Position numbers and translations under genes: made by a program | Notes under the pieces: model-generated | Told to the model about the DNA's origin: nothing | Databases searched by the model: none | Seen by the model: the letters and a program-made list of their open reading frames with translations, nothing else | Shown here: in pieces, positions 38,610 to 47,706 of the stretch | Layout of the letters: the number at the start of each line of letters is the position of its first letter | Position numbering within the stretch: the first letter of the stretch is position 1 | NCBI RefSeq assembly: GCF_016734765.1 | Contig: NZ_JAERQE010000003.1 | Coordinates: 124,001 to 188,000 of the forward strand | From: Microvirga soli | GTDB lineage: Bacteria; Pseudomonadota; Alphaproteobacteria; Rhizobiales; Beijerinckiaceae | DNA length: 64,000 bases | Reading direction: 5' to 3'

Positions 38610-41600
38610 TTGCGCGATATCCTGACGATCATCGCATCCATCGTGATCCTGATCCTGGCAATCGCCGTGGCGGTGCCTCCCTTCGTTTCATGGGAGGACC
38701 ACCGCGAGACGATCGACCAGATGATCGCGCGCGCGTCGGGAACGGAGGCCCAGACCGAGGGCGGAATCGGCATCCGCCTCCTGCCCGAGCCACGGATCAT
38801 CCTCGACCGGCTGAGGCTTGGCGGGAAAACGCCGGACTCGCCGGTTCTGACCGCCGACAACGTCTGGGCGGAGGTTGCTCTTACCCCCCTTCTGCGGGGC
38901 GAGGTGCGTTTCACGGAAACCCGCGTGGGGCGCGCCGATATCCGCGTCCCGGTCTCTGGGGACGGCGAGTGGCGCCTGCCGCCGGAGCTGGTTTCGGGCA
39001 GCGGCCGGGCGCGGGAATGGGCCATCGAGAACCTGTCCGTCGGCCAGCTCCTCGTGACTACGCGGAACGCCAGCACCGGTCGCACCAATCAAGCTTTCGC
39101 GGAGAACGTGCTTATCGAGGGCCAGAAGCTCATCGGCCCCTGGCGCGTCGAGGGGACGACGTCTGGCGTTCCTTTCCGGCTCGTGACGGGGGAGTTGGCC
39201 GAGGACAAAACCGTTCAGGTCAAGCTCTCGGGTGGAGGCGACATCTATCCGCGGTTCGATCTCGATGCCCGACTGGGATTGAGCGAAGGCGCCGGCGAGG
39301 CTGCGACCCCGAACGTCTCGGGCAAGGCCAAGATCCTGTTCGGTCCCCCGGCACAGCTCGCCGCAGCCGGCATCCCTATCCCGATCGTGGTCGAGACTGA
39401 GTTCAAGACGGTACCAGGCGCGGTCGAGCTCAGCCCCGTCAGCGTGGAAGCGGGCGAGGGCGGGGCGAGCCTGCGCATGACCGGCGAGGGCAGGGTCGGA
39501 CTCAACGATCCCCGCATATCGTTGCGTCTCGAAGGGCGCAGGCTCGATGCGGACAGCTTCATCCTCTCCGGCAATGGGCAGGACTTCGCGAGCCGCCTGC
39601 AGCAATGGTCCCTGCCGCTGATCCGGGTGCCCATCGATCTGGATCTCAAGATCGACAGCATCGGCCTGGGCCAGGAGGATCTGACGAATGCCAATCTGCG
39701 CCTGTCGCTCGATACAGGCCGAGCCACGTTGGACCGGATCGAGTTCACAGCCCCAGGCGACACGAAGGTGGCACTCGAAGGTCAGCTCGGGCTGACCACC
39801 AGGGGCGGCATCAACGGCAAGGTGGCGTTGGCTTCCAACCAGTCCGACCGTCTCGCGCGCTACTTGGCCAAGATCCGCCTGAACTCGCCGCTGCTGACGG
39901 CCCTGGACGGGCGCCCCGTGGAGCTCTCCTCCGAGGTCGCGTTCTCGAACCCGGTCCTCTCCTTCAACCGGCTGCGGCTGAAGATGGGCGAGTCCACGCT
40001 CACCGGTAATGTCCGCTACACGGCCCCGGAGGCGAACGAGCGCGGCAAGCTTGAGGCACAGGTTGCCCTTCAAGGCCTGAACCTCAACGATCTGCCCCAG
40101 GTCTCGAGCGTGTTCCAGGCGACCGAAAACCTCGATGTCGGTTTCATCCTGGATGCCCGCGGGGTCAGCGCCGGCAAGAGCCCGGCAACCGGGCGGATCA
40201 CGGCGCGTATCCTCTCCGACGGGCCGGCGCTGCTGGTCGAGACCCTCGACATCGTGGATGTCGCAGGCGCCAATGCCCGAGTGCGCGGACGGATCGCGCC
40301 GGATGGCTCGGGCCGAATTTCGGGCAAGGTCACAGCCCAGCGTGCCGATCCCCTGATCGATCTTCTGGGAAGCGTCTGGATTGGCGGAATTTCGAAGCTC
40401 GTGCCGCCCTTCGTCCGCGAAGGGGCGCTTGATCTCGACGTCGCGTCCGAGCGGGTGGCGCCTGCGCCCGGCTCGACCGAGCTGCGGCTGCGCACCACGG
40501 CCACCGGCCGCATGGCCAATGGACCCTTCGAGGGACAGGTCGAATCCATCGACGGGCGCACCGAGAGCCTGACCCTCAGCCTCTCGAGCGACAACACCGG
40601 ACGCTGGGTCAATCGACCGAACATGGCCGGCCTCAACCAGCCTTCCAGGATCGATCTCCGTGGCTCCCGCGCCGGCTCCGGCCGGTTCAGCGTTACCCTC
40701 ACCGGGGATGTCGCCGGCTTGAAGGTGGCGACCACGAAACCGTTTGCCCTGAGCGAGGGCGACGACGTGGTGGACAGCGGCGAAGTCGAGCTCGCAACCC
40801 CCGACGTCACACCCTTCCTGCGCCTGCTCGGCGATGGGGCAGGCGTCGCCCCGCCCGTGCCGGTGAACGGGCGGGTGACCCTCGGCCGGGAGCGCGGGGC
40901 GACCCTCCTCGATATCAACGCCAAGGTCTCCAACGACCCCGTGCAGGCGCGTCTTGTAGCCCCCTCCCGTTCCGAGATCAGCGGCGATGTCTCCCTGGGC
41001 CGCCTTTCCATGCCGTGGCTCGCAGCCGCGCTGGCGCTCAACGTACCGGGCGATCAAAGCACGAACGCGATCTGGTCCACAGCCCAGTTCGGCCAGAGCG
41101 GACGTCTTGTCTCCGGCGGCCAAGTCACCTTCCGGGTAGGGACGCTCGAGCTCGGCCGCGGCCTCCAGGCAAAACGGGCTGCGTTCGTCGTCGGTGCGCA
41201 GTCGGACGGGATTTCCATCCGAAACCTCGAGGCGACAATCGGCTCAGGCAGGATCATGGGTACGACGACGATCACCCGGCAGGGAGCGGTTGCCACCATC
41301 GTGGGTGAGGGAGCGCTGGACCGGGTGCCCCTCTGGGCACTGACGGGCTCCTCGCCTTTCGAGGCCATTCTCTCCGGTCCGCTCCGTTTCGGTGCGGCCG
41401 GCTCAAGCCTCTCGGAACTTGTCGCCAATCTCGGGGGCGCCGGCGACTGGCAGGTCATCAATCTGCGCATCCCCGCAGCAGACCCAAATGTCTTCGACCG
41501 CGCCCTCAAGCGCTCGCTCGCGGAAAGCGACCCGCTGGTCGAGGGCAAGGCGGAGGCGGTTCTCGGCATGGAGCTTGGGCGCGCGCCCTTCAACACAAGC

Positions 41601-42179
41601 CTGGTTCGGACCTCGGCGGCCCTCGTGAGCGGGGTGCTGCGGCTCTCGCCCTTCGTGGCCGAGAGCGGCCCCGCCATCTGGCAGGGCGGCATCACCTACG
41701 ACCTGAAGACTCTCCAGTTTGATGCCCGCGGGGCTCTCACGGCCAAGACGGCGCCGGCCGAATGGGTCGGCGCCCCGCCGTCGATCGGCTTGAACTGGCA
41801 GGGCTCCCTGACGGCTCCCGTTCGCCAGATCGATGCCGGGCCGTTCCGCAACGGGCTGGCCGCCATCGTGCTCAAGCGGGAGCTGGAAAAAATCGAAGCG
41901 TTCGAGCGTGCAGCAGCGGAGCGCCAGCGCCAGATCGATGCGCAGCGCGAGGCTGAGCGTCAGAGGGTGAGGGCGGCTGAAGAGGAAGCACTCCGGCAGG
42001 CGAGGGCCCGGGCCGAGGCGGAACGGGCACGCCGGGAGGCTGAACGGCTGCAGTCGGAGCAGCGGAGACAAACGGAGGAGGCCGAGCCGGCTCCGTCGCA
42101 GACTTCCCTGCCGCCTCTCAACCCACCGGTCGAAGTGGCTCCCCCACCGTCGGTCTATGGAGCCCCGCCGGTACGCTGA
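38610..42179 (+). CDS. AsmA-family envelope protein
   Basis: A 1189-residue protein with one N-terminal membrane segment (ILTIIASIVILILAIAVAVPP) and a long periplasmic beta-rich body with AsmA-like stretches (LLPEPRIILDRLRLGG; LKTLQFDARGALTAKTAPAEW near the C terminus). AsmA proteins are implicated in lipid traffic between the membranes. Residues about 1094-1150 form a strongly charged coiled coil rich in Ala, Glu and Arg, followed by a Pro-rich end. The start is TTG at 38610. The final 25 bases overlap the convergent RHH gene. Confidence 0.85.
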   Translation: MRDILTIIASIVILILAIAVAVPPFVSWEDHRETIDQMIARASGTEAQTEGGIGIRLLPEPRIILDRLRLGGKTPDSPVLTADNVWAEVALTPLLRGEVRFTETRVGRADIRVPVSGDGEWRLPPELVSGSGRAREWAIENLSVGQLLVTTRNASTGRTNQAFAENVLIEGQKLIGPWRVEGTTSGVPFRLVTGELAEDKTVQVKLSGGGDIYPRFDLDARLGLSEGAGEAATPNVSGKAKILFGPPAQLAAAGIPIPIVVETEFKTVPGAVELSPVSVEAGEGGASLRMTGEGRVGLNDPRISLRLEGRRLDADSFILSGNGQDFASRLQQWSLPLIRVPIDLDLKIDSIGLGQEDLTNANLRLSLDTGRATLDRIEFTAPGDTKVALEGQLGLTTRGGINGKVALASNQSDRLARYLAKIRLNSPLLTALDGRPVELSSEVAFSNPVLSFNRLRLKMGESTLTGNVRYTAPEANERGKLEAQVALQGLNLNDLPQVSSVFQATENLDVGFILDARGVSAGKSPATGRITARILSDGPALLVETLDIVDVAGANARVRGRIAPDGSGRISGKVTAQRADPLIDLLGSVWIGGISKLVPPFVREGALDLDVASERVAPAPGSTELRLRTTATGRMANGPFEGQVESIDGRTESLTLSLSSDNTGRWVNRPNMAGLNQPSRIDLRGSRAGSGRFSVTLTGDVAGLKVATTKPFALSEGDDVVDSGEVELATPDVTPFLRLLGDGAGVAPPVPVNGRVTLGRERGATLLDINAKVSNDPVQARLVAPSRSEISGDVSLGRLSMPWLAAALALNVPGDQSTNAIWSTAQFGQSGRLVSGGQVTFRVGTLELGRGLQAKRAAFVVGAQSDGISIRNLEATIGSGRIMGTTTITRQGAVATIVGEGALDRVPLWALTGSSPFEAILSGPLRFGAAGSSLSELVANLGGAGDWQVINLRIPAADPNVFDRALKRSLAESDPLVEGKAEAVLGMELGRAPFNTSLVRTSAALVSGVLRLSPFVAESGPAIWQGGITYDLKTLQFDARGALTAKTAPAEWVGAPPSIGLNWQGSLTAPVRQIDAGPFRNGLAAIVLKRELEKIEAFERAAAERQRQIDAQREAERQRVRAAEEEALRQARARAEAERARREAERLQSEQRRQTEEAEPAPSQTSLPPLNPPVEVAPPPSVYGAPPVR

Positions 42180-42406
42180 TCGGCGGCTTCCAGCCGGTTC
42201 CGCAAATCATTGAGAACGAAGACGCGAATGGCCGAGGACAGATTCTGCTCGCCGCGTTCCGCATCGATGCGCCCGATCAGAGACTGAACGGAGCGGTTTT
42301 CCCGCTCGGCAATCTCTCTCAAACCTTCCCAGAAAGGCTCCTCAAGCGAGATGCTCGTCCGGTGACCGGCGATGGAGACGGAGCGTTTGAGAACGGCAAA
42401 GCCCAT
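42155..42406 (-). CDS. Ribbon-helix-helix domain protein
   Basis: 83 residues with a ribbon-helix-helix DNA-binding fold: RTSISLEEPFWEGLREIAE (strand and first helix) and SVQSLIGRIDAERGEQNLS, matching the RHH_4 type. It starts immediately before the DUF4169 stop, so fumC, DUF4169 and this gene look like one operon, an arrangement seen in Rhizobiales. Target unknown; it may be autoregulatory. Its 3' end overlaps the AsmA gene by 25 bases. Confidence 0.85.
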   Translation of the reverse strand: MGFAVLKRSVSIAGHRTSISLEEPFWEGLREIAERENRSVQSLIGRIDAERGEQNLSSAIRVFVLNDLRNRLEAADQRTGGAP

Positions 42407-42595
42407 TCACGGCGTCTCGTCTGGGTCGCGCTTGTGGCCTTCGAGGCGGCTCTTCGCCAGATCCTGCTCGGCCTTCGTCAACGTCTTCTCAGCCTTGGTG
42501 CGACCGAAGCTGACGCGGTTTTGTTCGGCGCGGGCCTCCTTGTCGGCCCGCGCCTTGTTCTTACGCGCCTGGCGCAGATTGATGATCTCAGCCAT
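42407..42595 (-). CDS. DUF4169 family protein
   Basis: 62 residues, highly charged and helical: MAEIINLRQARKNKARADK, then RVSFGRTKAEKTLTKAEQDL, matching DUF4169. Function unknown. It lies 14 bases after fumC and abuts the RHH gene, all on the minus strand. Confidence 0.85.
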   Translation of the reverse strand: MAEIINLRQARKNKARADKEARAEQNRVSFGRTKAEKTLTKAEQDLAKSRLEGHKRDPDETP

Positions 42596-42609
42596 GGCGC
42601 CTGTACGGC

Positions 42610-44004
42610 CTATTCGCCCGGTTGCAGCATCGTCTCAGGGCGAACGACGGCGTCGAAGTCCTCTGACGATACCCCGGCCTTGAGGGCCTCTTCCTTGAGC
42701 GTCGTGCCGTTCTTGTGCGCTGACTTCGCGATGGCCGCCGCCTTGTCGTAGCCGATGGTCGGAGCCAGGGCCGTTACGAGCATGAGCGAACGCTCCATCA
42801 GCTCCTTGAGGCGGTCCTTGTTCGGCTCGATGCCGACGACGCAGTTGTCCGTGAAGCTGACGGCGCCGTCCGCCAACAGGCGGATCGACTGCAGCACGGC
42901 ATTCACGATCACCGGCTTGAACACGTTGAGCTCGAAATGGCCCTGGCTGCCCGCGAAGGTAACCGTCGTCTGGTTGCCGGCCACCTGGCAGCACAGCATC
43001 GTCATGGCCTCGGCCTGGGTCGGGTTGACCTTGCCGGGCATGATCGACGAGCCAGGCTCGTTCTCAGGTAGGGAGATCTCGCCGATGCCGGAGCGCGGGC
43101 CCGAGCCCATCAGGCGGATATCGTTGGCGATCTTGAACAGGCCGGCAGCCAAGCTCGCCAGGGCGCCATGAGTGAAGACGAGGGCATCCTTCGAGGCCAG
43201 CGCCTCGAACTTGTTGGCCGCCGAGGTGAAGGGCAGCGCCGTGAGCTCCATGACCTTCGCGGCGAAGCGGTCCGCAAACTCGGGATGGGCATTCAGGCCG
43301 GTGCCGACGGCGGTGCCGCCCTGGGCCAGGGCATAGATGCCCGGAAGGGTCGCTTCGATGCGGGCGATGCCGAGGCGCACCTGTGCGGCGTAGCCGGAGA
43401 ACTCCTGGCCGAGGGTCACCGGGGTTGCGTCCTGCAGGTGCGTGCGGCCGATCTTGACGATATCCTTGAAGGCTTCCTGCTTGGCTTCCAGCGCCTTTAG
43501 AAGGTGCTTGAGGCCGGGGATCAGCCGATCATGGACCTCGCGGGCGACCGCAATGTGCATGGCGGTGGGAAACGAGTCGTTGGACGACTGGCCCATGTTC
43601 ACGTGATCGTTCGGGTGAACCGGCTTCTTGCTGCCGCGCTCGCCGCCGAGGCGCTCGATGGCGAGGTTCGAGAGAACCTCGTTCATGTTCATGTTGGACT
43701 GGGTGCCCGAGCCGGTCTGGTAGACCACAAGCGGGAACTCGCCATCGTACTTGCCCTGCACCACATCGGCGGCGGCTGCCGCAATGGCGTCGGCCAGGCG
43801 CGGCTCCAGCTTGCCCAGATCCTTGTTCACAAGGGCGGCCGCCTGCTTCACGATGGCCAGCGCATGGACCAGAGGCAGCGGCATCCGGTCCGTGCCGATG
43901 CGGAAATTCTGGAGGGAACGCTGCGTCTGGGCACCCCAGAACTTGTCGGCGGGAACGTCGATGGGGCCGAAGGTATCTGTTTCGATGCGGGTGGAGGGCG
44001 ACAT
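42610..44004 (-). CDS. fumC: Class II fumarate hydratase
   Basis: Iron-independent TCA-cycle enzyme converting fumarate to L-malate. The 464-residue length is standard. [19 protein letters not shown] near residue 98 and the fumarase/aspartase signature [17 protein letters not shown] near residue 318 are present, along with the [14 protein letters not shown] and [17 protein letters not shown] active-site segments. It is first in the fumC-DUF4169-RHH operon and divergent from the P450 gene. Confidence 0.97.
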   Translation of the reverse strand: MSPSTRIETDTFGPIDVPADKFWGAQTQRSLQNFRIGTDRMPLPLVHALAIVKQAAALVNKDLGKLEPRLADAIAAAAADVVQGKYDGEFPLVVYQTGSGTQSNMNMNEVLSNLAIERLGGERGSKKPVHPNDHVNMGQSSNDSFPTAMHIAVAREVHDRLIPGLKHLLKALEAKQEAFKDIVKIGRTHLQDATPVTLGQEFSGYAAQVRLGIARIEATLPGIYALAQGGTAVGTGLNAHPEFADRFAAKVMELTALPFTSAANKFEALASKDALVFTHGALASLAAGLFKIANDIRLMGSGPRSGIGEISLPENEPGSSIMPGKVNPTQAEAMTMLCCQVAGNQTTVTFAGSQGHFELNVFKPVIVNAVLQSIRLLADGAVSFTDNCVVGIEPNKDRLKELMERSLMLVTALAPTIGYDKAAAIAKSAHKNGTTLKEEALKAGVSSEDFDAVVRPETMLQPGE

Positions 44005-44093
44005 CCTGACCTCTTTCGATGGAGTTGCGTGTTCTTATCTCAAATGATGGCGCTCGCAACCGTCGAACGCGCATGGAGGCCTTGGAAATTCGC

Positions 44094-45509
44094 ATGAGCG
44101 ACACCCTGGAAACGCCCCTTTTCCGCCCGCCTCACCCCAAGCCCCGCACCGAGCTTCTCGGCATGGTGGCGTTCCTGCGCATGGTTCGCGAGAACCCTCT
44201 GAATATGTGGATGGAGGCGCATTTCGAGGAGCCGTTCGTCACGGGCGACGGCGCCATGGGACGCATGACCGTGGTGAGCGATCCTGCCGCCATTCGCCAT
44301 ATCCTCGTGGACAATGCTGCCAACTACCGCAAGGACGACCTGCAGATCCGGATCCTGGCACCAGGGTTGGGACGCGGTCTCGTGACGGCGGAGGGCGACG
44401 AGTGGCGGCTCCAGCGCCGCACCCTTGCACCGCTCTTCACTCCCCGCACGGTCACAAGCTTCTTCCCGGCCATGGTGGAGGCAGCGGACCGTCTGGTCAG
44501 GCGGTGGCAGAGGCGGCCCGACGGGCGCGTGGTCGATGCGGCTCTCGACATGACCCGGGTCACCCTCGACGTACTGGAGCGGACCATCTTCACCCAAGGG
44601 GTGCCGAAGGACCCGGATGCCCTCGGGCGGGCGATCACCCGCTATTTCAACTCCATCGGCCGCGTCGATCCGCTCGACATCTTCGGCTTTCCGGACTGGG
44701 TGCCCAGGATCGGGCGCCTGCGGGCGCGGCCGTCGATCCAGTTCTTCGAGGAGACCGTCAACGCGCTGATCGACGCCCGCAAGGCACTGCTCACCAGCGG
44801 GGAGCTTGCTCCCCGCGACCTGCTTACCCTGCTGCTGGAAGCGGCGGACCCCGAGACCGGCAAGGGTCTCAGCGATATCGAAGTGCGGACGAACATCGTC
44901 ACCTTCATCGGCGCCGGCCACGAGACCACGGCCAATGCCCTGTCCTGGTCGCTTTACCTCCTCTCTCAGGACGAACGCGCCCGGGCCCGGGTCGAGCAGG
45001 AGGTGGACGAGGTGCTGGGGGAGGGGCCTATCGAGCCTAGTCACCTGGAGCGGCTCGTCTATACCCGTGCGGTGATCGACGAAGCGGTCCGGCTCTATCC
45101 GCCTGCCCCTTACATGAGCCGCACCGCCATCGCGGATGATCGGATCGGGGATGTGGACATACCGGCAGACTCCATGGTGGCGATCTCGCCTTATGTGCTG
45201 CACCGTCATCGGAAGCTTTGGGACGAGCCCGATGCCTTCCGGCCCGAGCGCTTCCTGCCGGAAAACCGCAAGCAGATCGACCGCTTTGCCTATCTGCCCT
45301 TCGGAGCGGGCCCGCGGGTCTGCATCGGCGCGAGCTTCTCGCTGCAGGAGGCCGTGATCGTGCTGGCGACCATCGCCCGTTCCATGCGGCTCGACCTCGT
45401 GGAGGGGCACGCTGTGGAACCCGTTCAGCGCATCACCCTGAGGCCGGGCGGCGGCCTGCCCATGCGTGTGACGCAGCGCGTGCGCGAAGATGCTTTGGTC
45501 GAGGCGTGA
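44094..45509 (+). CDS. Cytochrome P450
   Basis: Haem monooxygenase of 471 residues from the ATG at 44094 (MSDTLETP); two earlier in-frame ATGs (44019, 44073) are possible. I-helix AGHETTANALSW, ExxR in VIDEAVRLYPPAPYMSRTA and haem loop FGAGPRVCIGASFSLQEA with proximal Cys410 are all intact. The I-helix/ExxR pattern and length resemble CYP4/CYP102-like fatty-acid hydroxylases. No ferredoxin or reductase is adjacent and there is no reductase domain, so its redox partner is elsewhere. Substrate unknown. Confidence 0.93.
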   Translation: MSDTLETPLFRPPHPKPRTELLGMVAFLRMVRENPLNMWMEAHFEEPFVTGDGAMGRMTVVSDPAAIRHILVDNAANYRKDDLQIRILAPGLGRGLVTAEGDEWRLQRRTLAPLFTPRTVTSFFPAMVEAADRLVRRWQRRPDGRVVDAALDMTRVTLDVLERTIFTQGVPKDPDALGRAITRYFNSIGRVDPLDIFGFPDWVPRIGRLRARPSIQFFEETVNALIDARKALLTSGELAPRDLLTLLLEAADPETGKGLSDIEVRTNIVTFIGAGHETTANALSWSLYLLSQDERARARVEQEVDEVLGEGPIEPSHLERLVYTRAVIDEAVRLYPPAPYMSRTAIADDRIGDVDIPADSMVAISPYVLHRHRKLWDEPDAFRPERFLPENRKQIDRFAYLPFGAGPRVCIGASFSLQEAVIVLATIARSMRLDLVEGHAVEPVQRITLRPGGGLPMRVTQRVREDALVEA

Positions 45510-45519
45510 AGGAAGGGGC

Positions 45520-46116
45520 TTAGTTCTTCTTGCGGAACGCATCGAGGCTGACGACCTCGGCGGTGCCTGAGGCGGGATCGGACTCGGGAGCCTGCTCCGC
45601 AGGCGCCTCCGCCTGTTCGGCCTTGGGAGCCGCCGCTGCCGGCTTTTCCGTTGCGGGCAGCGCCTTGCGGGGCTGCTTCAGTTCCACGGGCTCCGACGAT
45701 GCACCACGCACAGGCTGAGGTGCCGGTGCGGCCTCGGGCGCTTCCTCCTCATCCTCGTCCTGGCTGTCGAACTTCAGGCCGAATTGCACGGACGGATCGA
45801 AGAAACCGGTGAGCGCATCGAATGGGATGAGCAGCCGCTCCGGGATCCCGGAAAAGGAGAGCCCCACCTCGAAGGTGTGCTCCGTCACGTTGAGGTCCCA
45901 GTACTGATGCTGGAGGACGATGGTCATTTCCTGCGGGTACTTTTCGCGCAGGCGGTTCGAGAGGCGAACGCCGGGAAAATCCGTCTGGAAGGAGATGTAG
46001 AAATGGTGCTCGCCCGGAAGCCCGTCCTTGGCATCGATCAGCACTTTGCGCACGACACCCTTGAGGGCGTCCTGCACCAGAAGATCGTAGCGGATCAGGT
46101 CTTTACCACCGGCCAT
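45520..46116 (-). CDS. sspB: ClpXP adaptor SspB (alphaproteobacterial type)
   Basis: Adaptor that captures ssrA-tagged proteins and hands them to ClpXP. Residues 1-115 form the SspB fold (YDLLVQDALKGVVRKVLID, HHFYISFQTDFPGV, MTIVLQHQYWDL). A flexible Glu/Ala/Pro-rich linker follows, and the conserved tail VVSLDAFRKKN is the probable ClpX-binding segment. It stands directly downstream of the tmRNA gene on the same strand, so adaptor and tag source are neighbours. AAGGG precedes the ATG. Convergent with the P450, 10-base gap. Confidence 0.94.
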   Translation of the reverse strand: MAGGKDLIRYDLLVQDALKGVVRKVLIDAKDGLPGEHHFYISFQTDFPGVRLSNRLREKYPQEMTIVLQHQYWDLNVTEHTFEVGLSFSGIPERLLIPFDALTGFFDPSVQFGLKFDSQDEDEEEAPEAAPAPQPVRGASSEPVELKQPRKALPATEKPAAAAPKAEQAEAPAEQAPESDPASGTAEVVSLDAFRKKN

Positions 46117-46129
46117 AAGCGAGCCCTTG

Positions 46130-46168
46130 CAGAAACAAAAGTGGAGGCTTCTGTTGCCAGGCGCCTCC
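46130..46168 (-). terminator. Hairpin terminator after tmRNA
   Basis: Reading the minus strand, GGAGGC (46168-46163) pairs with GCCTCC (46148-46143), 14-base loop, followed by ACTTTTGTTTCT. It separates ssrA from sspB, which may be reached by read-through. Confidence 0.55.
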
Positions 46169-46169
46169 G

Positions 46170-46456
46170 GACCCCGCCTTACGGTGCTAACCGCAAGGGC
46201 TTTGATTCGGTGTTAGGGACCGCTTACGCAGCCACTGCAACCGGAGCATAGTTGTCGTTGGCAACTATAGATTCGGCCCGATAACGGCGGAACCATGCCG
46301 AGCGAAAGTCTACCCTTTACGCCCTCGTCGATCCTATTTCGCCCCCGCCGAAAGCCAGATCCTGCCTGGGTCTTGGTGGAGGCGCCGGGTACCGCCCCCG
46401 GGTCCGATGGGTTTATTTCGATAGCCGTTTATCGCCATAGCCGATCTTTCGACCGG
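46170..46456 (-). ncRNA. ssrA: Two-piece, circularly permuted tmRNA (ssrA)
   Basis: Ribosome-rescue RNA. Minus strand, 5' to 3': a stem-loop GCCGGTC-GAAA-GATCGGC starting near 46456; the acceptor piece ending CGCCTCC-ACCA at 46384-46374 with CCA encoded; a 27-nt intervening sequence (46373-46347); and the coding piece starting GGGGGCG at 46346-46340. GGGGGCG pairs with CGCCTCC through a G3-U wobble, the alanine identity element. The tag reading frame GCC AAC GAC AAC TAT ... GCG TAA (46262-46224) encodes ANDNYAPVAVAA. The permuted order is the alphaproteobacterial form. Outer ends are approximate, set by a -10 box and the terminator. Confidence 0.95.
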
Positions 46457-46463
46457 CACCCTC

Positions 46464-46492
46464 AATATAGGCAGGCTGGACGGATTTTGAAA
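46464..46492 (-). promoter_or_regulatory. Candidate tmRNA promoter
   Basis: On the minus strand a -10 like TATATT lies at 46469-46464, with TTTCAA (46492-46487) 17 bases upstream as a weak -35. The predicted start is near 46457, at the first stem-loop of the acceptor piece. The promoter would be back to back with that of thyA. Confidence 0.5.
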
Positions 46493-46564
46493 GAGTGGGG
46501 ATGGGATTGAATTGCGACTCGGAGGGGCAAACCGCCTGACCTATAATGAGGTGAGGAGTACCGC

Positions 46565-47359
46565 ATGCAGGCCTATCACGATCTCATCCGCCGCATCATG
46601 GACGAGGGCGTCCGCAAGGACGACCGGACCGGAACGGGCACCATTTCCGTATTCGGCCACCAGATGCGCTTCGATCTCAGCGAGGGTTTTCCGCTCGTCA
46701 CCACGAAGAAGCTGCACCTGCGCTCCATCATCCACGAGTTGCTCTGGTTCCTGAAAGGCGACACCAATATCTGCTACCTGAAGGAGAACGGTGTTTCGAT
46801 CTGGGACGAGTGGGCCGATGAGAACGGGGACCTCGGTCCTGTCTACGGCAAGCAGTGGCGCTCCTGGGCCAAGCCCGATGGCGGCACGGTCGACCAGATC
46901 CGCTGGGTTCTCGACGAGATCCGCCGCAATCCGGACAGCCGCCGCCTCATCGTCTCCGCCTGGAACCCGGCCGAGCTCGACAAGATGGCGCTGGCGCCAT
47001 GCCATTGCCTGTTCCAGTTCTACGTCGCGGAAGGGCGGCTCTCCTGCCAACTCTATCAGCGCTCGGCGGACGTGTTCTTAGGGGTCCCCTTCAACATCGC
47101 GTCCTATGCGCTTCTCACCCATATGATGGCGCAGGCGACAGGCCTGCAGCCCGGCGACTTCGTCCATTCCTTCGGCGACGCGCACCTCTATCTCAACCAC
47201 CTGGAGCAGGCCCGCCTTCAGCTCTCCCGGGAGCCGAAGTCCCTGCCGAAGCTGCGGCTCAACCCGTCCGTGCGGTCACTGTTCGACTTCACCTACGACG
47301 ACATCGCCATCGAGGATTACGACCCGCACCCGGCCATCAAGGCTCCCGTCGCGGTCTGA
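46565..47359 (+). CDS. thyA: Thymidylate synthase
   Basis: Folate-dependent methylation of dUMP to dTMP. The 264-residue length equals E. coli ThyA and the nucleophile aligns at Cys146 in [12 protein letters not shown]. Other landmarks are [20 protein letters not shown], the [20 protein letters not shown] region and the C-terminal [14 protein letters not shown]. It heads a plus-strand run that includes folA, which recycles the dihydrofolate it makes. Confidence 0.97.
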   Translation: MQAYHDLIRRIMDEGVRKDDRTGTGTISVFGHQMRFDLSEGFPLVTTKKLHLRSIIHELLWFLKGDTNICYLKENGVSIWDEWADENGDLGPVYGKQWRSWAKPDGGTVDQIRWVLDEIRRNPDSRRLIVSAWNPAELDKMALAPCHCLFQFYVAEGRLSCQLYQRSADVFLGVPFNIASYALLTHMMAQATGLQPGDFVHSFGDAHLYLNHLEQARLQLSREPKSLPKLRLNPSVRSLFDFTYDDIAIEDYDPHPAIKAPVAV

Positions 47360-47364
47360 CAATC

Positions 47365-47670
47365 ATGAATCGGCGCGAGGTCATCGAGAGCGCCGTCCGC
47401 ATCCTCGCTCCGCGCATTCCCCGGCACGAGTTCGAGGCCGTGACGGACCACGCGCTTGGCAGCCGCGGCCTGTACGGCGCCGCGCCTGAGGCAGCGGCCT
47501 GGCTGTCCCTCACCGCCTATATCCGCCACCGGCTGACGGATTACGACAGTCTTCTGGACGATGGATACGATCAGGAGAGCGCCCGGTTCTTCGTGCTAGA
47601 CGATATGAACGCTGTCCTGGAGGAGTGGGGTTCGCCGCGGCGCGTTCAGGTTGAGGATGAAACGGAATAA
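47365..47670 (+). CDS. DUF2293 domain-containing protein
   Basis: 101 residues from the ATG at 47365, 5 bases after thyA. NRREVIESAVRILAPRIP, DHALGSRGLYGAAPEAAAWLSL and AYIRHRLTDYDSLLDDGYD match the DUF2293 style. Function unknown; tight spacing implies co-transcription with thyA. Confidence 0.8.
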   Translation: MNRREVIESAVRILAPRIPRHEFEAVTDHALGSRGLYGAAPEAAAWLSLTAYIRHRLTDYDSLLDDGYDQESARFFVLDDMNAVLEEWGSPRRVQVEDETE

Positions 47671-47706
47671 GCTCGACAGTTCATCGGATAATCGTCACAA
47701 GGCATC

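Noticed and set aside
38688..41123. 811-codon antisense frame inside the AsmA gene
   Set aside because: Low-information Arg/Gly/Asp-rich product and no ribosome site; the sense product has a membrane anchor and family features.
46295..46510. 71-codon plus-strand frame between sspB and thyA
   Set aside because: Lies across the tmRNA acceptor and coding pieces, which explain the sequence better.
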